From: Dyella_B nitratireducens
Lineage (GTDB): Bacteria > Pseudomonadota > Gammaproteobacteria > Xanthomonadales > Rhodanobacteraceae
Assembly: GCF_049532905.1 (NCBI RefSeq)
Contig: NZ_CP064032.1
Coordinates: 1,922,001 to 1,986,000 of the forward strand
Direction of reading: 5' to 3'
DNA length: 64,000 nucleotides
Below the pieces are notes generated by a model, which saw only the letters and a program-made list of their open reading frames with translations, made no database searches and was not told the DNA's origin. Of the stretch, positions 42,548-50,948 are shown piece after piece. The position numbers and the translations under genes were made by a program. Each line of letters opens with the position of its first letter. Within the stretch, counting starts at the first letter, position 1.

Positions 42548-44428
42548 ATGAAAATCCAATCCGTTCGCATCAAGAACTTCCGCACGTTGAAAGACGTGAC
42601 GATCCCCTTTGATTCCGTCACGACATTCATTGGACCGAACGGTGCCGGCAAGTCCACTGTGCTTCGTGCGCTCGACTGGTACTTTAACGGCAAGCTTGGT
42701 TCGCTGACAGAAAAGGACTGCTCCTTTGGGGCGACTGATGAAGACATCGAGGTTCAGGTCACATTCGCTGATCTCACCGAAAAGGATCGAAATGAGCTTG
42801 GCAAGTACGCTCCAGTAGGAGTCACGACCTTCACCGCGTGGAAGCGTCGCGGCCAAGATGGGTCTGAAAGCCTATCTGCAAACTCGAAGAGCTACGCGCC
42901 ATTCAACGCCATCCGCGGCAAAGGATCGGCTGCCGATAAGAAGGCTGCTTACAACGATCTACGGACCTCAGATTCGTCGCTTGGTCTCCCCACCTGGAGC
43001 AATGTCGATGCCGTCAATCAAGCAATGACGACCTGGGAGGCGGCCCATACCGACAAGCTAGTCGAAGCTCCGGAGTCCTTGCAGACCAACTTCTTCGGCT
43101 TCAACAGTGGCGGTAAGATGAGTGGCCTTTTTGACTATGTGCTGGTCACTGCCGATCTTCGAGCGAGCGAGGAGTCGATAGACGGGAAGTCAAGCATCAT
43201 CGGTCGGATTCTTGAGCGTTCAGTTGACCGTGCTGCTGCTGATGAGGAGATCGCGAAGATCGTCGAGGAGTCGCGCGTGAGACAACAGAAAGTCTACGAG
43301 GAGAAATTCGAGGCGCAGCTCAAGACCATGACGACACAACTCAACGAGGTCGTCACATCCTACTCTCCCGGCAGGGCAGTCACGATTACTCCTGCCGAAG
43401 TACAACTCAAGGCACCTCGCACGACCTTCGATGTAGCCGTGTTGGATGGCACAACCGAGACCGCTGTGGAGCGACAGGGGCATGGCTTTCAGCGCACGCT
43501 TCTGATTTCGGCTCTCCAGCTCTTGGCGCAGTCGGGAGCAGCTTCAGCAGAGGGCGTCATCTGTCTGGCGATCGAAGAACCGGAACTCTTTCAGCACCCG
43601 ATTCAAGCTCAGACCTTCGCGAAGGTGCTCCGATCACTCGCCGAGGACGCAAGCAAGCGCATCCAAGTGACTTATGCGACCCATAGTCCCTATTTTCTTG
43701 AAGCACGACATTTCGACCAAGTCAGAAGGCTGACAAGGTCGTCTGGCGCGACGCCTACGGTTACTGTCCACCTCGCCACGGCTGCTGATGTGAAGACTAA
43801 GCTAAATGGGATACTGAGTGCCGATACAGTTGATCGCCAGCTCGATGCCATCGTGGCGAATCAGCTTGCTGTAGCGCTCTTCGCGCATCGCGCTTTCCTG
43901 GTGGAGGGCACAACAGAGTCCTCAGTGTTTTACGGCATTGGTGACAAGACCTCTCTCGGCTCGCTTGAAGCAGCTGGCGTATCCATCGTTCCGGTAGGAG
44001 GCAAGACATCCATACCACTTGCACACGCGATCCTGTCGTTGATTGGCATTCCGGTCTATGCGCTCTTCGATGCGGATGGCGGGTTTGAAGCGCGTGCTAA
44101 GGCTGCTGGGAAGTCGCAAGACAAGATTAATGTAGAGCGGCACAGCCATGTAGCATCAAATCGCATAGCCTTGAGGTACTTCGGTCGAACCGAAGAAGAT
44201 TTTCCCTCTGCCATCGTTGCTGACAAGGTTGCGATCTTTGAGGATAACCTTGAAGCGTTTCTCTCCGCGAACTGGACCGAATGGACAACGTCCTGTAACA
44301 ACGTCGAGACTGCTGCAGGTATCAGTCTCTCGAAGAATCAACTCGCGTACCGGACCGCAACACTCAAGGCAGAAGGTGCGGTACCAGAAGTGCTCCTGCA
44401 GATATTGGCCAAAGCGGAGGGTAAATAG
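42548..44428 (+). CDS. OLD-family ATPase/TOPRIM nuclease
   Basis: The 626-residue protein has an ABC/SMC-type ATPase split by a coiled insertion: Walker A GPNGAGKST (29-37), ABC signature region GHGFQRTLLI (311-320), Walker B CLAIEEPELFQHP (339-351) and H-loop YATHSP (376-381). It is followed by a TOPRIM domain with LVEGTTES (451-458) and ALFDADGG (505-512), the glutamate and DxD metal ligands. This is the OLD nuclease layout. OLD proteins act in phage exclusion and DNA processing. The stop is two bases before the DUF2130 gene, so they are co-translated. GGAGCC lies ahead of the ATG. No UvrD helicase follows, so this is not canonical Gabija. Confidence 0.9.
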   Translation: MKIQSVRIKNFRTLKDVTIPFDSVTTFIGPNGAGKSTVLRALDWYFNGKLGSLTEKDCSFGATDEDIEVQVTFADLTEKDRNELGKYAPVGVTTFTAWKRRGQDGSESLSANSKSYAPFNAIRGKGSAADKKAAYNDLRTSDSSLGLPTWSNVDAVNQAMTTWEAAHTDKLVEAPESLQTNFFGFNSGGKMSGLFDYVLVTADLRASEESIDGKSSIIGRILERSVDRAAADEEIAKIVEESRVRQQKVYEEKFEAQLKTMTTQLNEVVTSYSPGRAVTITPAEVQLKAPRTTFDVAVLDGTTETAVERQGHGFQRTLLISALQLLAQSGAASAEGVICLAIEEPELFQHPIQAQTFAKVLRSLAEDASKRIQVTYATHSPYFLEARHFDQVRRLTRSSGATPTVTVHLATAADVKTKLNGILSADTVDRQLDAIVANQLAVALFAHRAFLVEGTTESSVFYGIGDKTSLGSLEAAGVSIVPVGGKTSIPLAHAILSLIGIPVYALFDADGGFEARAKAAGKSQDKINVERHSHVASNRIALRYFGRTEEDFPSAIVADKVAIFEDNLEAFLSANWTEWTTSCNNVETAAGISLSKNQLAYRTATLKAEGAVPEVLLQILAKAEGK

Positions 44429-44430
44429 TC

Positions 44431-46047
44431 ATGCATGAAATCATCTGCCCGCACTGCGGGAAAGCATTCAAGATTGACGAGGCCGGATACGCGGATATCC
44501 TGAAACAGGTTCACGACAGCGAGTTCGAGCGGCAACTGCACGAGCGACTTGAGCTTGCCGAGCAGGACAAGCGGAATGCCATCGAGCTAGCCAAGACCAA
44601 AGTCACCAGCGAATTACAAAATGCCGCCGCGGTCAAGGATGCCGAGATCCAGGAGCTGAAGGCCAAGCTCGATGCCGGTGAAGTTGAGCGGAAGCTTGCC
44701 GTAAGCGAGGCTCTGGGTGTCGTGGAAAAGGAGCGTGACACACTCGCCAACGAACTCAAGCAGACGAAACAAGAAAAACAAGCCGCTTCCGAGCTAGCAG
44801 AGGCGAAACTTGCGAACGAACTACAGAGGGCTACGACTACGAAGGATGCTGAGATCCAGGAATTGAAGGCTAAGCTCGATGCGAGTGAAGTCGAGCGGAA
44901 GCTCGCGGTAAACGAAGCGCTGGGTGTTGTGGAAAAGGAGCGTGATGCACTCGCTAACGAACTCGAGCAGACGAAGCAAGAAAGGCAAGCCGCTTCCGAG
45001 CTAGCAGAGGCGAAACTTGTGCACGAACTTCAGAGAGCTGCTGCTATAAAGAACACCGAGATCCAAGGGCTAAAAGCCAAGCTCGATGCTATCGAGGTTG
45101 CGCAGAAGCTCGCGATCACCGAGGCAGTTAATAAGGTCGAGAAAGAGCGCGACGAACTAAAGGGCGGCCTTGAGCGGTCAGAGCTTGAGAAGCAGCTTGC
45201 CGAGAAGTCGCTTAAGGACAAATACGAGACGCAGATCAAGGATCGCGATGACATGATCGAGCGCCTCCGGGACATGAAAGCTCGCCTGTCGACCAAGATG
45301 GTTGGCGAAACCCTCGAACAGCACTGCGAGACCGAATTCAACCGCATTCGAGCGACGGCGTTTCCAAGAGCATATTTCGAGAAAGACAATGACGCGAGGA
45401 CTGGCAGCAAAGGTGACTACATCTTTCGCGACTCGGATGAGACTGGCACTGAGATCGTCTCAATCATGTTCGAAATGAAGAACGAGAATGATCACACCGC
45501 GACAAAGAACAAAAACGAAGACTTCCTGAAGGAGCTCGACAAGGATCGCACCGAAAAGGGGTGCGAGTATGCAGTACTTGTCTCCCTGCTAGAACCCGAC
45601 AGTGAGCTCTACAATACTGGAATCGTTGACGTATTCCACCGCTACCCAAAAATGTACGTCGTCCGACCGCAATTCTTTCTTCCAATCATCACCCTTCTGC
45701 GCAATGCGGCGATGAACTCGCTCAAGTACAAGTCGGAGCTGGCACTCGTTAAGGCGCAGAACATAGACATCACAAACTTCGAGACTGAACTTGAATCGTT
45801 CAAAGGGGCATTTGCTAAGAATTATGACATCGCCTCCAGGCGCTTTCAAACAGCGATCGATGAGATAGATAAGTCGATCGACCATCTACAGAAGACCAAG
45901 GATGCCCTGCTTGGCGCAGACCGCAACCTCCGCCTTGCGAACGACAAGGCTCAGGACGTCACGATCAAGAAGCTGACTCGTGGCAATCCGACGATGGCGG
46001 CCAAATTCGCCGAACTCAAGAATGAAAGTCCTTCCGATGCGGAGTGA
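44431..46047 (+). CDS. DUF2130 protein: zinc finger, long coiled coil, PD-(D/E)xK-like nuclease domain
   Basis: The 538-residue protein begins with a CPHCGKAF zinc-finger half, continues as a coiled coil to about residue 290 built from three copies of a 69-residue unit (starting at bases 44638, 44845 and 45052), and has a DUF2130 domain (about 285-430). There GDYIFRD (Asp 329) and FEMKNE (Glu 348, Lys 350) match the D-x(n)-E-x-K nuclease motif. A second helical region ends the protein. RmuC-like activity on DNA is the family-level expectation. The two-base spacing from the OLD gene implies a common complex, with the OLD ATPase perhaps gating the nuclease. Confidence 0.85.
   Translation: MHEIICPHCGKAFKIDEAGYADILKQVHDSEFERQLHERLELAEQDKRNAIELAKTKVTSELQNAAAVKDAEIQELKAKLDAGEVERKLAVSEALGVVEKERDTLANELKQTKQEKQAASELAEAKLANELQRATTTKDAEIQELKAKLDASEVERKLAVNEALGVVEKERDALANELEQTKQERQAASELAEAKLVHELQRAAAIKNTEIQGLKAKLDAIEVAQKLAITEAVNKVEKERDELKGGLERSELEKQLAEKSLKDKYETQIKDRDDMIERLRDMKARLSTKMVGETLEQHCETEFNRIRATAFPRAYFEKDNDARTGSKGDYIFRDSDETGTEIVSIMFEMKNENDHTATKNKNEDFLKELDKDRTEKGCEYAVLVSLLEPDSELYNTGIVDVFHRYPKMYVVRPQFFLPIITLLRNAAMNSLKYKSELALVKAQNIDITNFETELESFKGAFAKNYDIASRRFQTAIDEIDKSIDHLQKTKDALLGADRNLRLANDKAQDVTIKKLTRGNPTMAAKFAELKNESPSDAE
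44638..45258 (+). repeat. 207-bp in-gene tandem repeat (three units) in the DUF2130 gene
   Basis: The segment GAxATCCA(A/G)G...AAGCTCGATGC recurs at exactly 207-bp steps (44638, 44845, 45052), encoding 69-residue coiled-coil units such as DAEIQELKAKLDAGEVERKL. The last unit is diverged. Half of another unit precedes the first. Such repeats commonly change copy number by recombination. Confidence 0.85.
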
Positions 46048-46179
46048 ATCAAATTATCCATGTCCGAAACGCGTCTTTGATACGCGGACCTATACAGTGC
46101 AGGGCGCTAGCTCCCGCCCAAATTTGGTCATTCATACAGCCGTGCGGTACCGCCGTTTAGGGCTGAAAGCAGCTCGCCA

Positions 46180-46470
46180 CTAAAGCTCCGCAAATATTTT
46201 TGTCATGCCACGATCACCTCGACGGTAACCGGGAGGGTCATTGTGGAAAATGTCTTCAGTTATGACGAGACTACGGATCTTGGAAAGCTCACAGAAATCC
46301 CATTCGTGGCCAGGTGTAACGTGGCCACCTCGAACTTGATAGCAGCGCATAACCTCGTTACCCGCGCGTGAGATACCAACTGCACAAGGTTGAGCCTCTC
46401 GTACGATGCCATCGTATGTAAATGTAATTAAGCGGCGCCCTTGGATTGCCGCAATAATTTCGTTGCGCAT
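46180..46470 (-). CDS. Single WYL-like domain protein
   Basis: This 96-residue protein (MRNEIIAAIQGRRLITFTYD, then GIVREAQPCAVGISRAG) has the strand order of a WYL domain: a helix, ITFTYDG, REAQPCAVG, EVMRCYQVRGG, WDFCELSKIRSLVI and a C-terminal PGYRRGDRGMTKI. There is no helix-turn-helix. WYL domains sense nucleic acid or nucleotide ligands and often occur with defence loci. GGAGG lies five bases before the ATG at 46470, so the first six codons of the longer frame are not used. It converges on the OLD-DUF2130 operon. Confidence 0.65.
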   Translation of the reverse strand: MRNEIIAAIQGRRLITFTYDGIVREAQPCAVGISRAGNEVMRCYQVRGGHVTPGHEWDFCELSKIRSLVITEDIFHNDPPGYRRGDRGMTKIFAEL

Positions 46471-46531
46471 GATTGCCTCCATTGCCATCTAACTACTGAC
46501 TAGCCGGACGCGCACGTCCGGCTACGAACAA

Positions 46532-46807
46532 TCACTCGGATTTACTCGGAATCCTCGGCCAATATTCCTTAGGCAACCAGCCGGCACGTGCTTTTTTTGA
46601 AATCAGCGTAATGAAGTGCCTGTGGCTACCAAATTGCTGTAATACCAATTGAGATAACATACGTGCCGGCACGGAACCGACAAGAAAGATGGTGTTGGGG
46701 ATGCAATAAAACCAGTCATCGATACCTTCTATCTTGTCGAAAAAATCGGAAATTTCGTCTTGACTGACGTTCTTCAAACTGTAGGCATATAGATAGGCGT
46801 TTTTCAC
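46532..46807 (-). CDS. Small hypothetical protein (possibly Cas2/SinR-like fold)
   Basis: This 91-residue protein reads MKNAYLYAYSLKNVSQDEIS, then DWFYCIPNTIFLVGSVPAR and HRHFITLISKKARAGWLPKE. The strand-helix pattern with W-F-Y-x-I-P-N-T resembles ferredoxin-like Cas2/VapD/SinR small proteins, a weak match. Its ATG overlaps the TGA of the upstream membrane protein by four bases, so the two are translationally coupled. Confidence 0.6.
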   Translation of the reverse strand: MKNAYLYAYSLKNVSQDEISDFFDKIEGIDDWFYCIPNTIFLVGSVPARMLSQLVLQQFGSHRHFITLISKKARAGWLPKEYWPRIPSKSE

Positions 46808-47181
46808 TCCGAGCCCTCCGCACCAAAGTCGTGCTCAAGCTGCCTTGGCTCAGGCCCTAATTCAATTCTTACGGGATCGAATACCAAACCATCTCCTTTA
46901 GACGCAATCAGATCGAGCTTTGCCAAGTCAATCTGATGAGCTTCAGATTGCAGCACTCTCGGGTTAACTCGAGCAAATCGTCTGTACTCAGCCATTGTAA
47001 AGAAGATGAGTATTGTGGCAATCACAATAAATACAATTCCCTTAGGCCACGAAATAAAAGCCCCCAGCAACAAGCAAAGAACGCCCACGGTACCGTTGAG
47101 CCATATCAACGGCGACATGGCGCTTCCCGTGTGCTTTGTCTGCAAAGCCTTTTGAAGATAGCCCGTGATGGTTTTGAGCAT
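46804..47181 (-). CDS. Small membrane protein, coupled to 46532 gene
   Basis: The 125-residue product (MLKTITGYLQKALQTKHTGS...) has two adjacent membrane helices (IWLNGTVGVLCLLLGAFISW and GIVFIVIATILIFFTMAEY) and an acidic C-terminal tail (PRQLEHDFGAEGSE). GGGAGGGAGC stands before the ATG at 47181. It shares a transcript and overlapping stop/start with the next gene. Function unknown; coupling of a membrane protein and a small soluble protein is seen in toxin-antitoxin and effector-sensor pairs. Confidence 0.65.
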   Translation of the reverse strand: MLKTITGYLQKALQTKHTGSAMSPLIWLNGTVGVLCLLLGAFISWPKGIVFIVIATILIFFTMAEYRRFARVNPRVLQSEAHQIDLAKLDLIASKGDGLVFDPVRIELGPEPRQLEHDFGAEGSE

Positions 47182-47343
47182 GCTCCCTCCCCTGCTTGTC
47201 ACAGTATCCGACTAAACGTCTCTCCAAGCCACAAGCGAGCAATGAAAGGCAACGTGCACCACAATTAGTACGCAGCCCCACTTCTAACTCCATAACGTCC
47301 CCGATCGCCATAAATTGGGTTTATCGTAGATGAGCCTGTGCAA

Positions 47344-48045
47344 TCAAGCGCCGCCATCTTCTGCTTCCAAAACACCGGCTTCCGTCAGCAATGCCTCATA
47401 AACATCAAGACGCCCTTTAGCACGAACAACCCACCAGGCAATGCCATAGGTGATTAAGAGTACCCACAGCAATAGGCAGCCAACCAAATGAACGTGCTCA
47501 AGCAGACCTTTCCAATCACCGAACGACCAATCCTTGAGCTGGAAATACAGCAGCGCCAGCAATGGCAGAATGCCAATTTTTTCCATGCCGCCGCTCAGCA
47601 GGGCATGCCGATAAATCAGCGATGCTTTTCGATCGCGAATATAGCGCAGGTGCTTGGCGACCTCTGATGCAGGATATGTCCTCAGGTCATCGACGACGTG
47701 CTGATAACGCACATAAAAACTGTCAAGCTCCGTCGCAATATCCATATATTGGCGCCTATATGCACGCCAAGCGCGATAACTGATTCGCATAAGGAACGCC
47801 AGTACGAAGGCCCACTGCAATAGCGCATCAATCTGCATAATCCGCAGACCCAGTTGATTATGTAGCAACAAATTGGTGAGTATGCTCAAGCCGCCTATGA
47901 CGACCACACCGATCATTGCGTAGCGCTCGAACGGCGTCATAACCGCATCGTCTGCGTCTTGCGCGTATTCGGCAACGCGCTCTTCCAGCCATTTAAAGCT
48001 AAACGGCCGCAATGCCTCTTCAGTCGGCTGCGCGAGCCCATCCAT
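47344..48045 (-). CDS. Four-helix membrane protein of unknown function
   Basis: The 233-residue protein has hydrophobic helices at MIGVVVIGGLSILTNLLLH, LLQWAFVLAFLMRISYRAWR, KIGILPLLALLYFQLKDWSF and LVGCLLLWVLLITYGIAWWV, with a charged cytoplasmic loop (RYIRDRKASLIYRHALLS) between pairs. AGGGGACCCGT precedes the ATG at 48045. No catalytic motif is seen. It is the last member of the small-gene group next to the OLD-DUF2130 operon. Confidence 0.7.
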   Translation of the reverse strand: MDGLAQPTEEALRPFSFKWLEERVAEYAQDADDAVMTPFERYAMIGVVVIGGLSILTNLLLHNQLGLRIMQIDALLQWAFVLAFLMRISYRAWRAYRRQYMDIATELDSFYVRYQHVVDDLRTYPASEVAKHLRYIRDRKASLIYRHALLSGGMEKIGILPLLALLYFQLKDWSFGDWKGLLEHVHLVGCLLLWVLLITYGIAWWVVRAKGRLDVYEALLTEAGVLEAEDGGA

Positions 48046-48414
48046 ACGGGTCCCCTGTCCCTGCCCTGCTCCTACAGTAGCCGAAATTTGTGCTTATTTC
48101 TGGTTTGGCTATGTCGGGACCTTTTGCGCATTACTATGCCGGGGCTCTGGGCAACGCTCGGAGCTTCGGATTTTTCAGCTGCCGGAAATCCTGCACTCGT
48201 CATTCCGGCGGAGGCCGGAATCCAGTTTGAATACGTCGTGCGAAGCACACAAACCCTTTATATCGTGTGCTGCGCACGCCATTTTTGACTGGATTCCGGC
48301 GTTCGCCGGAATGACGGGTGGGAAGTTTCTGGCGATTGAGACGCCTTTAAGTTCGGGGCATCGCGCCTATTCCCGCTCTACTCCTAAATAACCGAAAACA
48401 CCGGCCTGCAAGTC
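48046..48414. other. Gene-free interval with a composite interspersed repeat
   Basis: The 369-bp gap holds the promoter side of the membrane protein gene and the composite repeat at 48198-48316. No gene is seen. Confidence 0.7.
48198..48316. repeat. Composite 120-bp repeat with ATTCCGG ends
   Basis: CGTCATTCCGGCGGAGGCC and its inverted copy flank an inner inverted repeat (GTGCGAAGCACACAAACCC, GTGTGCTGCGCACG). An inverted, diverged copy of the whole element is at 63272-63391. Confidence 0.8.
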
Positions 48415-50283
48415 TCAAGGCTGCCCACCTGCCCGTATCACCGCCTCATTAATCGCCCGCACCTTAGCCTCATCCACCTTTTCAACCTTGCGGTCGTAAG
48501 TAAACAAGCCATTGTGCTCACCCTCAACATCGGTGATCTGCGTATACACGCTGCCGGACATCCCCTTGAGCACACCCTTGTCGCGCAGCACAGCGGTATT
48601 GGCGACGTAGCCGGCATTCAGCGCATCACGATCCTTGACTGCGCCATAGGGATTGATCGGCGTGTTGGGCCAAACATGGCCAGGAATGCCCAAGGTCAAG
48701 CCGCCATGCTCGCCATCGATGGCAGCACGTTCTGCATCCGGGCTGGGCAAGCCGGGGCCTTGGTAGTCATGCACGTCGTAGACGTCGCCGGCGTGCGGGT
48801 CGCCCTTGGTGTCGCAGCAGTTGGCGCCGCTGCGTGCATCGACCAGGCGCGAAGGGTCGAGTTGTTTGATCTGTGCAGCCAGCTCGGCGGCGGCGGGAAT
48901 GCTCCATTGGCCCCAGCCTTCGTTGAACGGAATCCAGCCGATGATCGAGGTTTCGCCCTTGAGTTGTTCGACGATGGCGGTGACATCGGCGCGGAAGGTG
49001 GCCTTGTCGGCGTCACTGAGTTTGTCGTTGCTGCCGGTCGGCATCGCCGGCATGTCTTGCCACACCATCAGGCCGATGCGGTCGGCCCAGTAGTACCAGC
49101 GCGCGGGTTCCACCTTGATGTGCTTGCGGATGGTGTTGAAGCCGAGGTCCTTGGTCTTCTGGATGTCGAACTTGAGCGCCGCGTCGGTGGGTGCGGTGTA
49201 GATGCCGTCTGGCCAGTAGCCTTGGTCAAGCGTGGCCAGCAAGAAGGTCGGCTTGCCGTTCAACACGATGCGGTTACGTCCGCCTACCTTCTCAATGGCG
49301 ATGGTGCGCAGGCCGGCATAGCTGGTGACGTCGTCGCGTTGATCGCCCTGCGTGAGCGTGGCCTTGAAGGTGTATAGGAAGGGATCTTGCGGGCTCCAGA
49401 GATGGGGATGCGCAATGGCCAGGTGCAACGGTTGGCCGGCTGGCCCGTTCGCCTCGCCCACTGCCTTGCCATCCGCGTAAGCGGTGACATGCAGTGTGGC
49501 GTTCTCGCTGGGGCCTTGCAGTTTCGACGTGACGGCGAAGGCGTCCAGGCTGCTGGCTGGTGTGAAGGTCAGTTGCGCCAGGCTGGTAGCCGGCACTGGC
49601 TCCAGCCAAACCGATTGCCAGATGCCCGAAGCTGCGGTGTAGAAGATGCCGTCGGGTTTCAGCCGCTGCTTGCCGACCATCACATTGATGCTGTCCACCG
49701 GCGCATGTACGGCGACGATGATCTCCTGCGGACCTTGCGGACGAAGTGCCGACGTGATGTCCGCGCTGAAAGACGTATAGCCGCCCAAATGGTGCGCCAC
49801 CTGCGTACCGTTGACGTACACCGTGGCGTCGTAGTCCACCGCGCCGAAGTTCAGGCGCACGTGCTGGCCATGCGCGGTGAAGGCAGCCGGTATGTTCATC
49901 AAACGTCGGTAAAACATGTCATCCGAATGCTTTTGCACGCCAGAGAGCACCGATTCGATCGGATACGGCACCAGCACCTGGTCTTTCAGCGTGTGCCCGA
50001 ACGGCGGCGCGCCCTGTCCGTCGCTCGGCGCGTACTGCCACAGTCCGTTGAGGCTTAGCCATTGCGGATGCTCCAGCGATGGGCGCGCCAATTGGGGGCG
50101 CGGATAGTCGGGCAACGCGTCGCTGGGTGACACTTCGGCCGTCCACGGCGTGGCCAATGGCGCTACTTTGCCGTTCCAGATAGTCGTTTGATCCGGTGCT
50201 GCGATCGCCATGGATGCAAAACCCATGGCCAAGGCCATGCTTATCCAGGCGCTCGCGCGTCGTACCTTGATGTTGTTCGTCAT
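48415..50283 (-). CDS. Secreted GH2 glycoside hydrolase
   Basis: The 622-residue product has a signal peptide (AWISMALAMGFASMAIAAP), a GH2 sugar-binding jelly roll (about 70-220, VRLNFGAVDYDATVYVNGTQ), an immunoglobulin-like domain and a TIM barrel with DLGFNTIRKHIKVEP, the acid/base in WIPFNEGWGQW and the nucleophile in DGEHGG. This is the layout of beta-galactosidase/beta-glucuronidase-type enzymes. The missing C-terminal small domain is typical of the shorter bacterial group. Substrate specificity is open. AAGGG precedes the ATG at 50283. It is divergent from the GH76 mannanase, so both may act on one glycan. Confidence 0.88.
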   Translation of the reverse strand: MTNNIKVRRASAWISMALAMGFASMAIAAPDQTTIWNGKVAPLATPWTAEVSPSDALPDYPRPQLARPSLEHPQWLSLNGLWQYAPSDGQGAPPFGHTLKDQVLVPYPIESVLSGVQKHSDDMFYRRLMNIPAAFTAHGQHVRLNFGAVDYDATVYVNGTQVAHHLGGYTSFSADITSALRPQGPQEIIVAVHAPVDSINVMVGKQRLKPDGIFYTAASGIWQSVWLEPVPATSLAQLTFTPASSLDAFAVTSKLQGPSENATLHVTAYADGKAVGEANGPAGQPLHLAIAHPHLWSPQDPFLYTFKATLTQGDQRDDVTSYAGLRTIAIEKVGGRNRIVLNGKPTFLLATLDQGYWPDGIYTAPTDAALKFDIQKTKDLGFNTIRKHIKVEPARWYYWADRIGLMVWQDMPAMPTGSNDKLSDADKATFRADVTAIVEQLKGETSIIGWIPFNEGWGQWSIPAAAELAAQIKQLDPSRLVDARSGANCCDTKGDPHAGDVYDVHDYQGPGLPSPDAERAAIDGEHGGLTLGIPGHVWPNTPINPYGAVKDRDALNAGYVANTAVLRDKGVLKGMSGSVYTQITDVEGEHNGLFTYDRKVEKVDEAKVRAINEAVIRAGGQP

Positions 50284-50948
50284 CCGCCCTTCCCTTATTT
50301 GCTCTTGTTGGAAGCAGTGCCGTGCACTGCCATCCCGTAGAATGGCTAATTGTCCGACAAATGTCATAGTCCGATCGTCATCCTCGAATGTGGATGGTGT
50401 GTCGAGTTTTAGTGAAGACGTCTTGGGTCTTGATGAGCGCCGATTCCGCGCATGCAATTTCCGCCCTTCCGCAATGCAACAAGCATCCTGCAGCCAAAGC
50501 GCGTTACAGTTCGGCGCAGGCAACGATCGCTGAGCATCGCGTCGTCGCTTTTTTTAAAACCTCGGATTTAGATCGATCCAAAGCACAAGCTGCAACAAGG
50601 CAACTGGGGAGCGCAGTGCCATGGGCAGTGCTTGTTGGTAAGTGCCGCGCATGGATCAGGCGCTGGCGTGCGGGATGTCCATAACGGCGATGACGTCGGC
50701 ACAAGGCGGCACGCGCTACGACGAAAAGAGCTTTCTGACGCAGGGCAAGGTTTCGGGCATGTGGGGCGGGTTCGACCCGTCAAGGGGGCCTGTGCAGGCG
50801 CACCTGGATATAGCCGCATAAACGGCTAAACGATCCAGGCGCGCAGGTTTCCAAGCCGGATCACCGCCCACGTCCGGCCGTGGATGGGTGGAGGCAGACG
50901 TCGCCGCCACCCCCTTCGTGGGCATCCGAGAGAGGAGCGCTTCTGATC
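50284..50948. other. Divergent control region between GH2 and GH76 genes
   Basis: This 665-bp region holds an ATCGAT operator (50567-50582). It also contains a short open frame (50651-50821, 56 codons) with codon-like composition (TSAQGGTRYDEKSFLTQGKV) that could be a small gene or a remnant of an older hydrolase gene, but I cannot support it as a gene. The GH76 ribosome-binding site (AGGAG) lies at its right end. Confidence 0.55.
50567..50582. promoter_or_regulatory. ATCGAT operator between divergent GH2 and GH76 genes
   Basis: TTTAGATCGATCCAAA matches the palindrome found upstream of the receptor, small secreted protein and GH18-like genes at 15 of 16 idealised positions (TTTGGATCGATNCAAA). 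No TTGACA follows on the plus strand, so its geometry relative to the promoter differs. Confidence 0.5.

Noticed and set aside
42548..46047. Gabija or PARIS assignment for the OLD locus
   Set aside because: Gabija needs a UvrD-like helicase after the OLD gene, and PARIS has a separate ATPase and DUF4435 TOPRIM protein; the partner here is DUF2130.
50651..50821. 56-codon frame between the GH2 and GH76 genes
   Set aside because: Codon composition looks coding, but no good start signal or recognisable family supports it; it may be a gene remnant.
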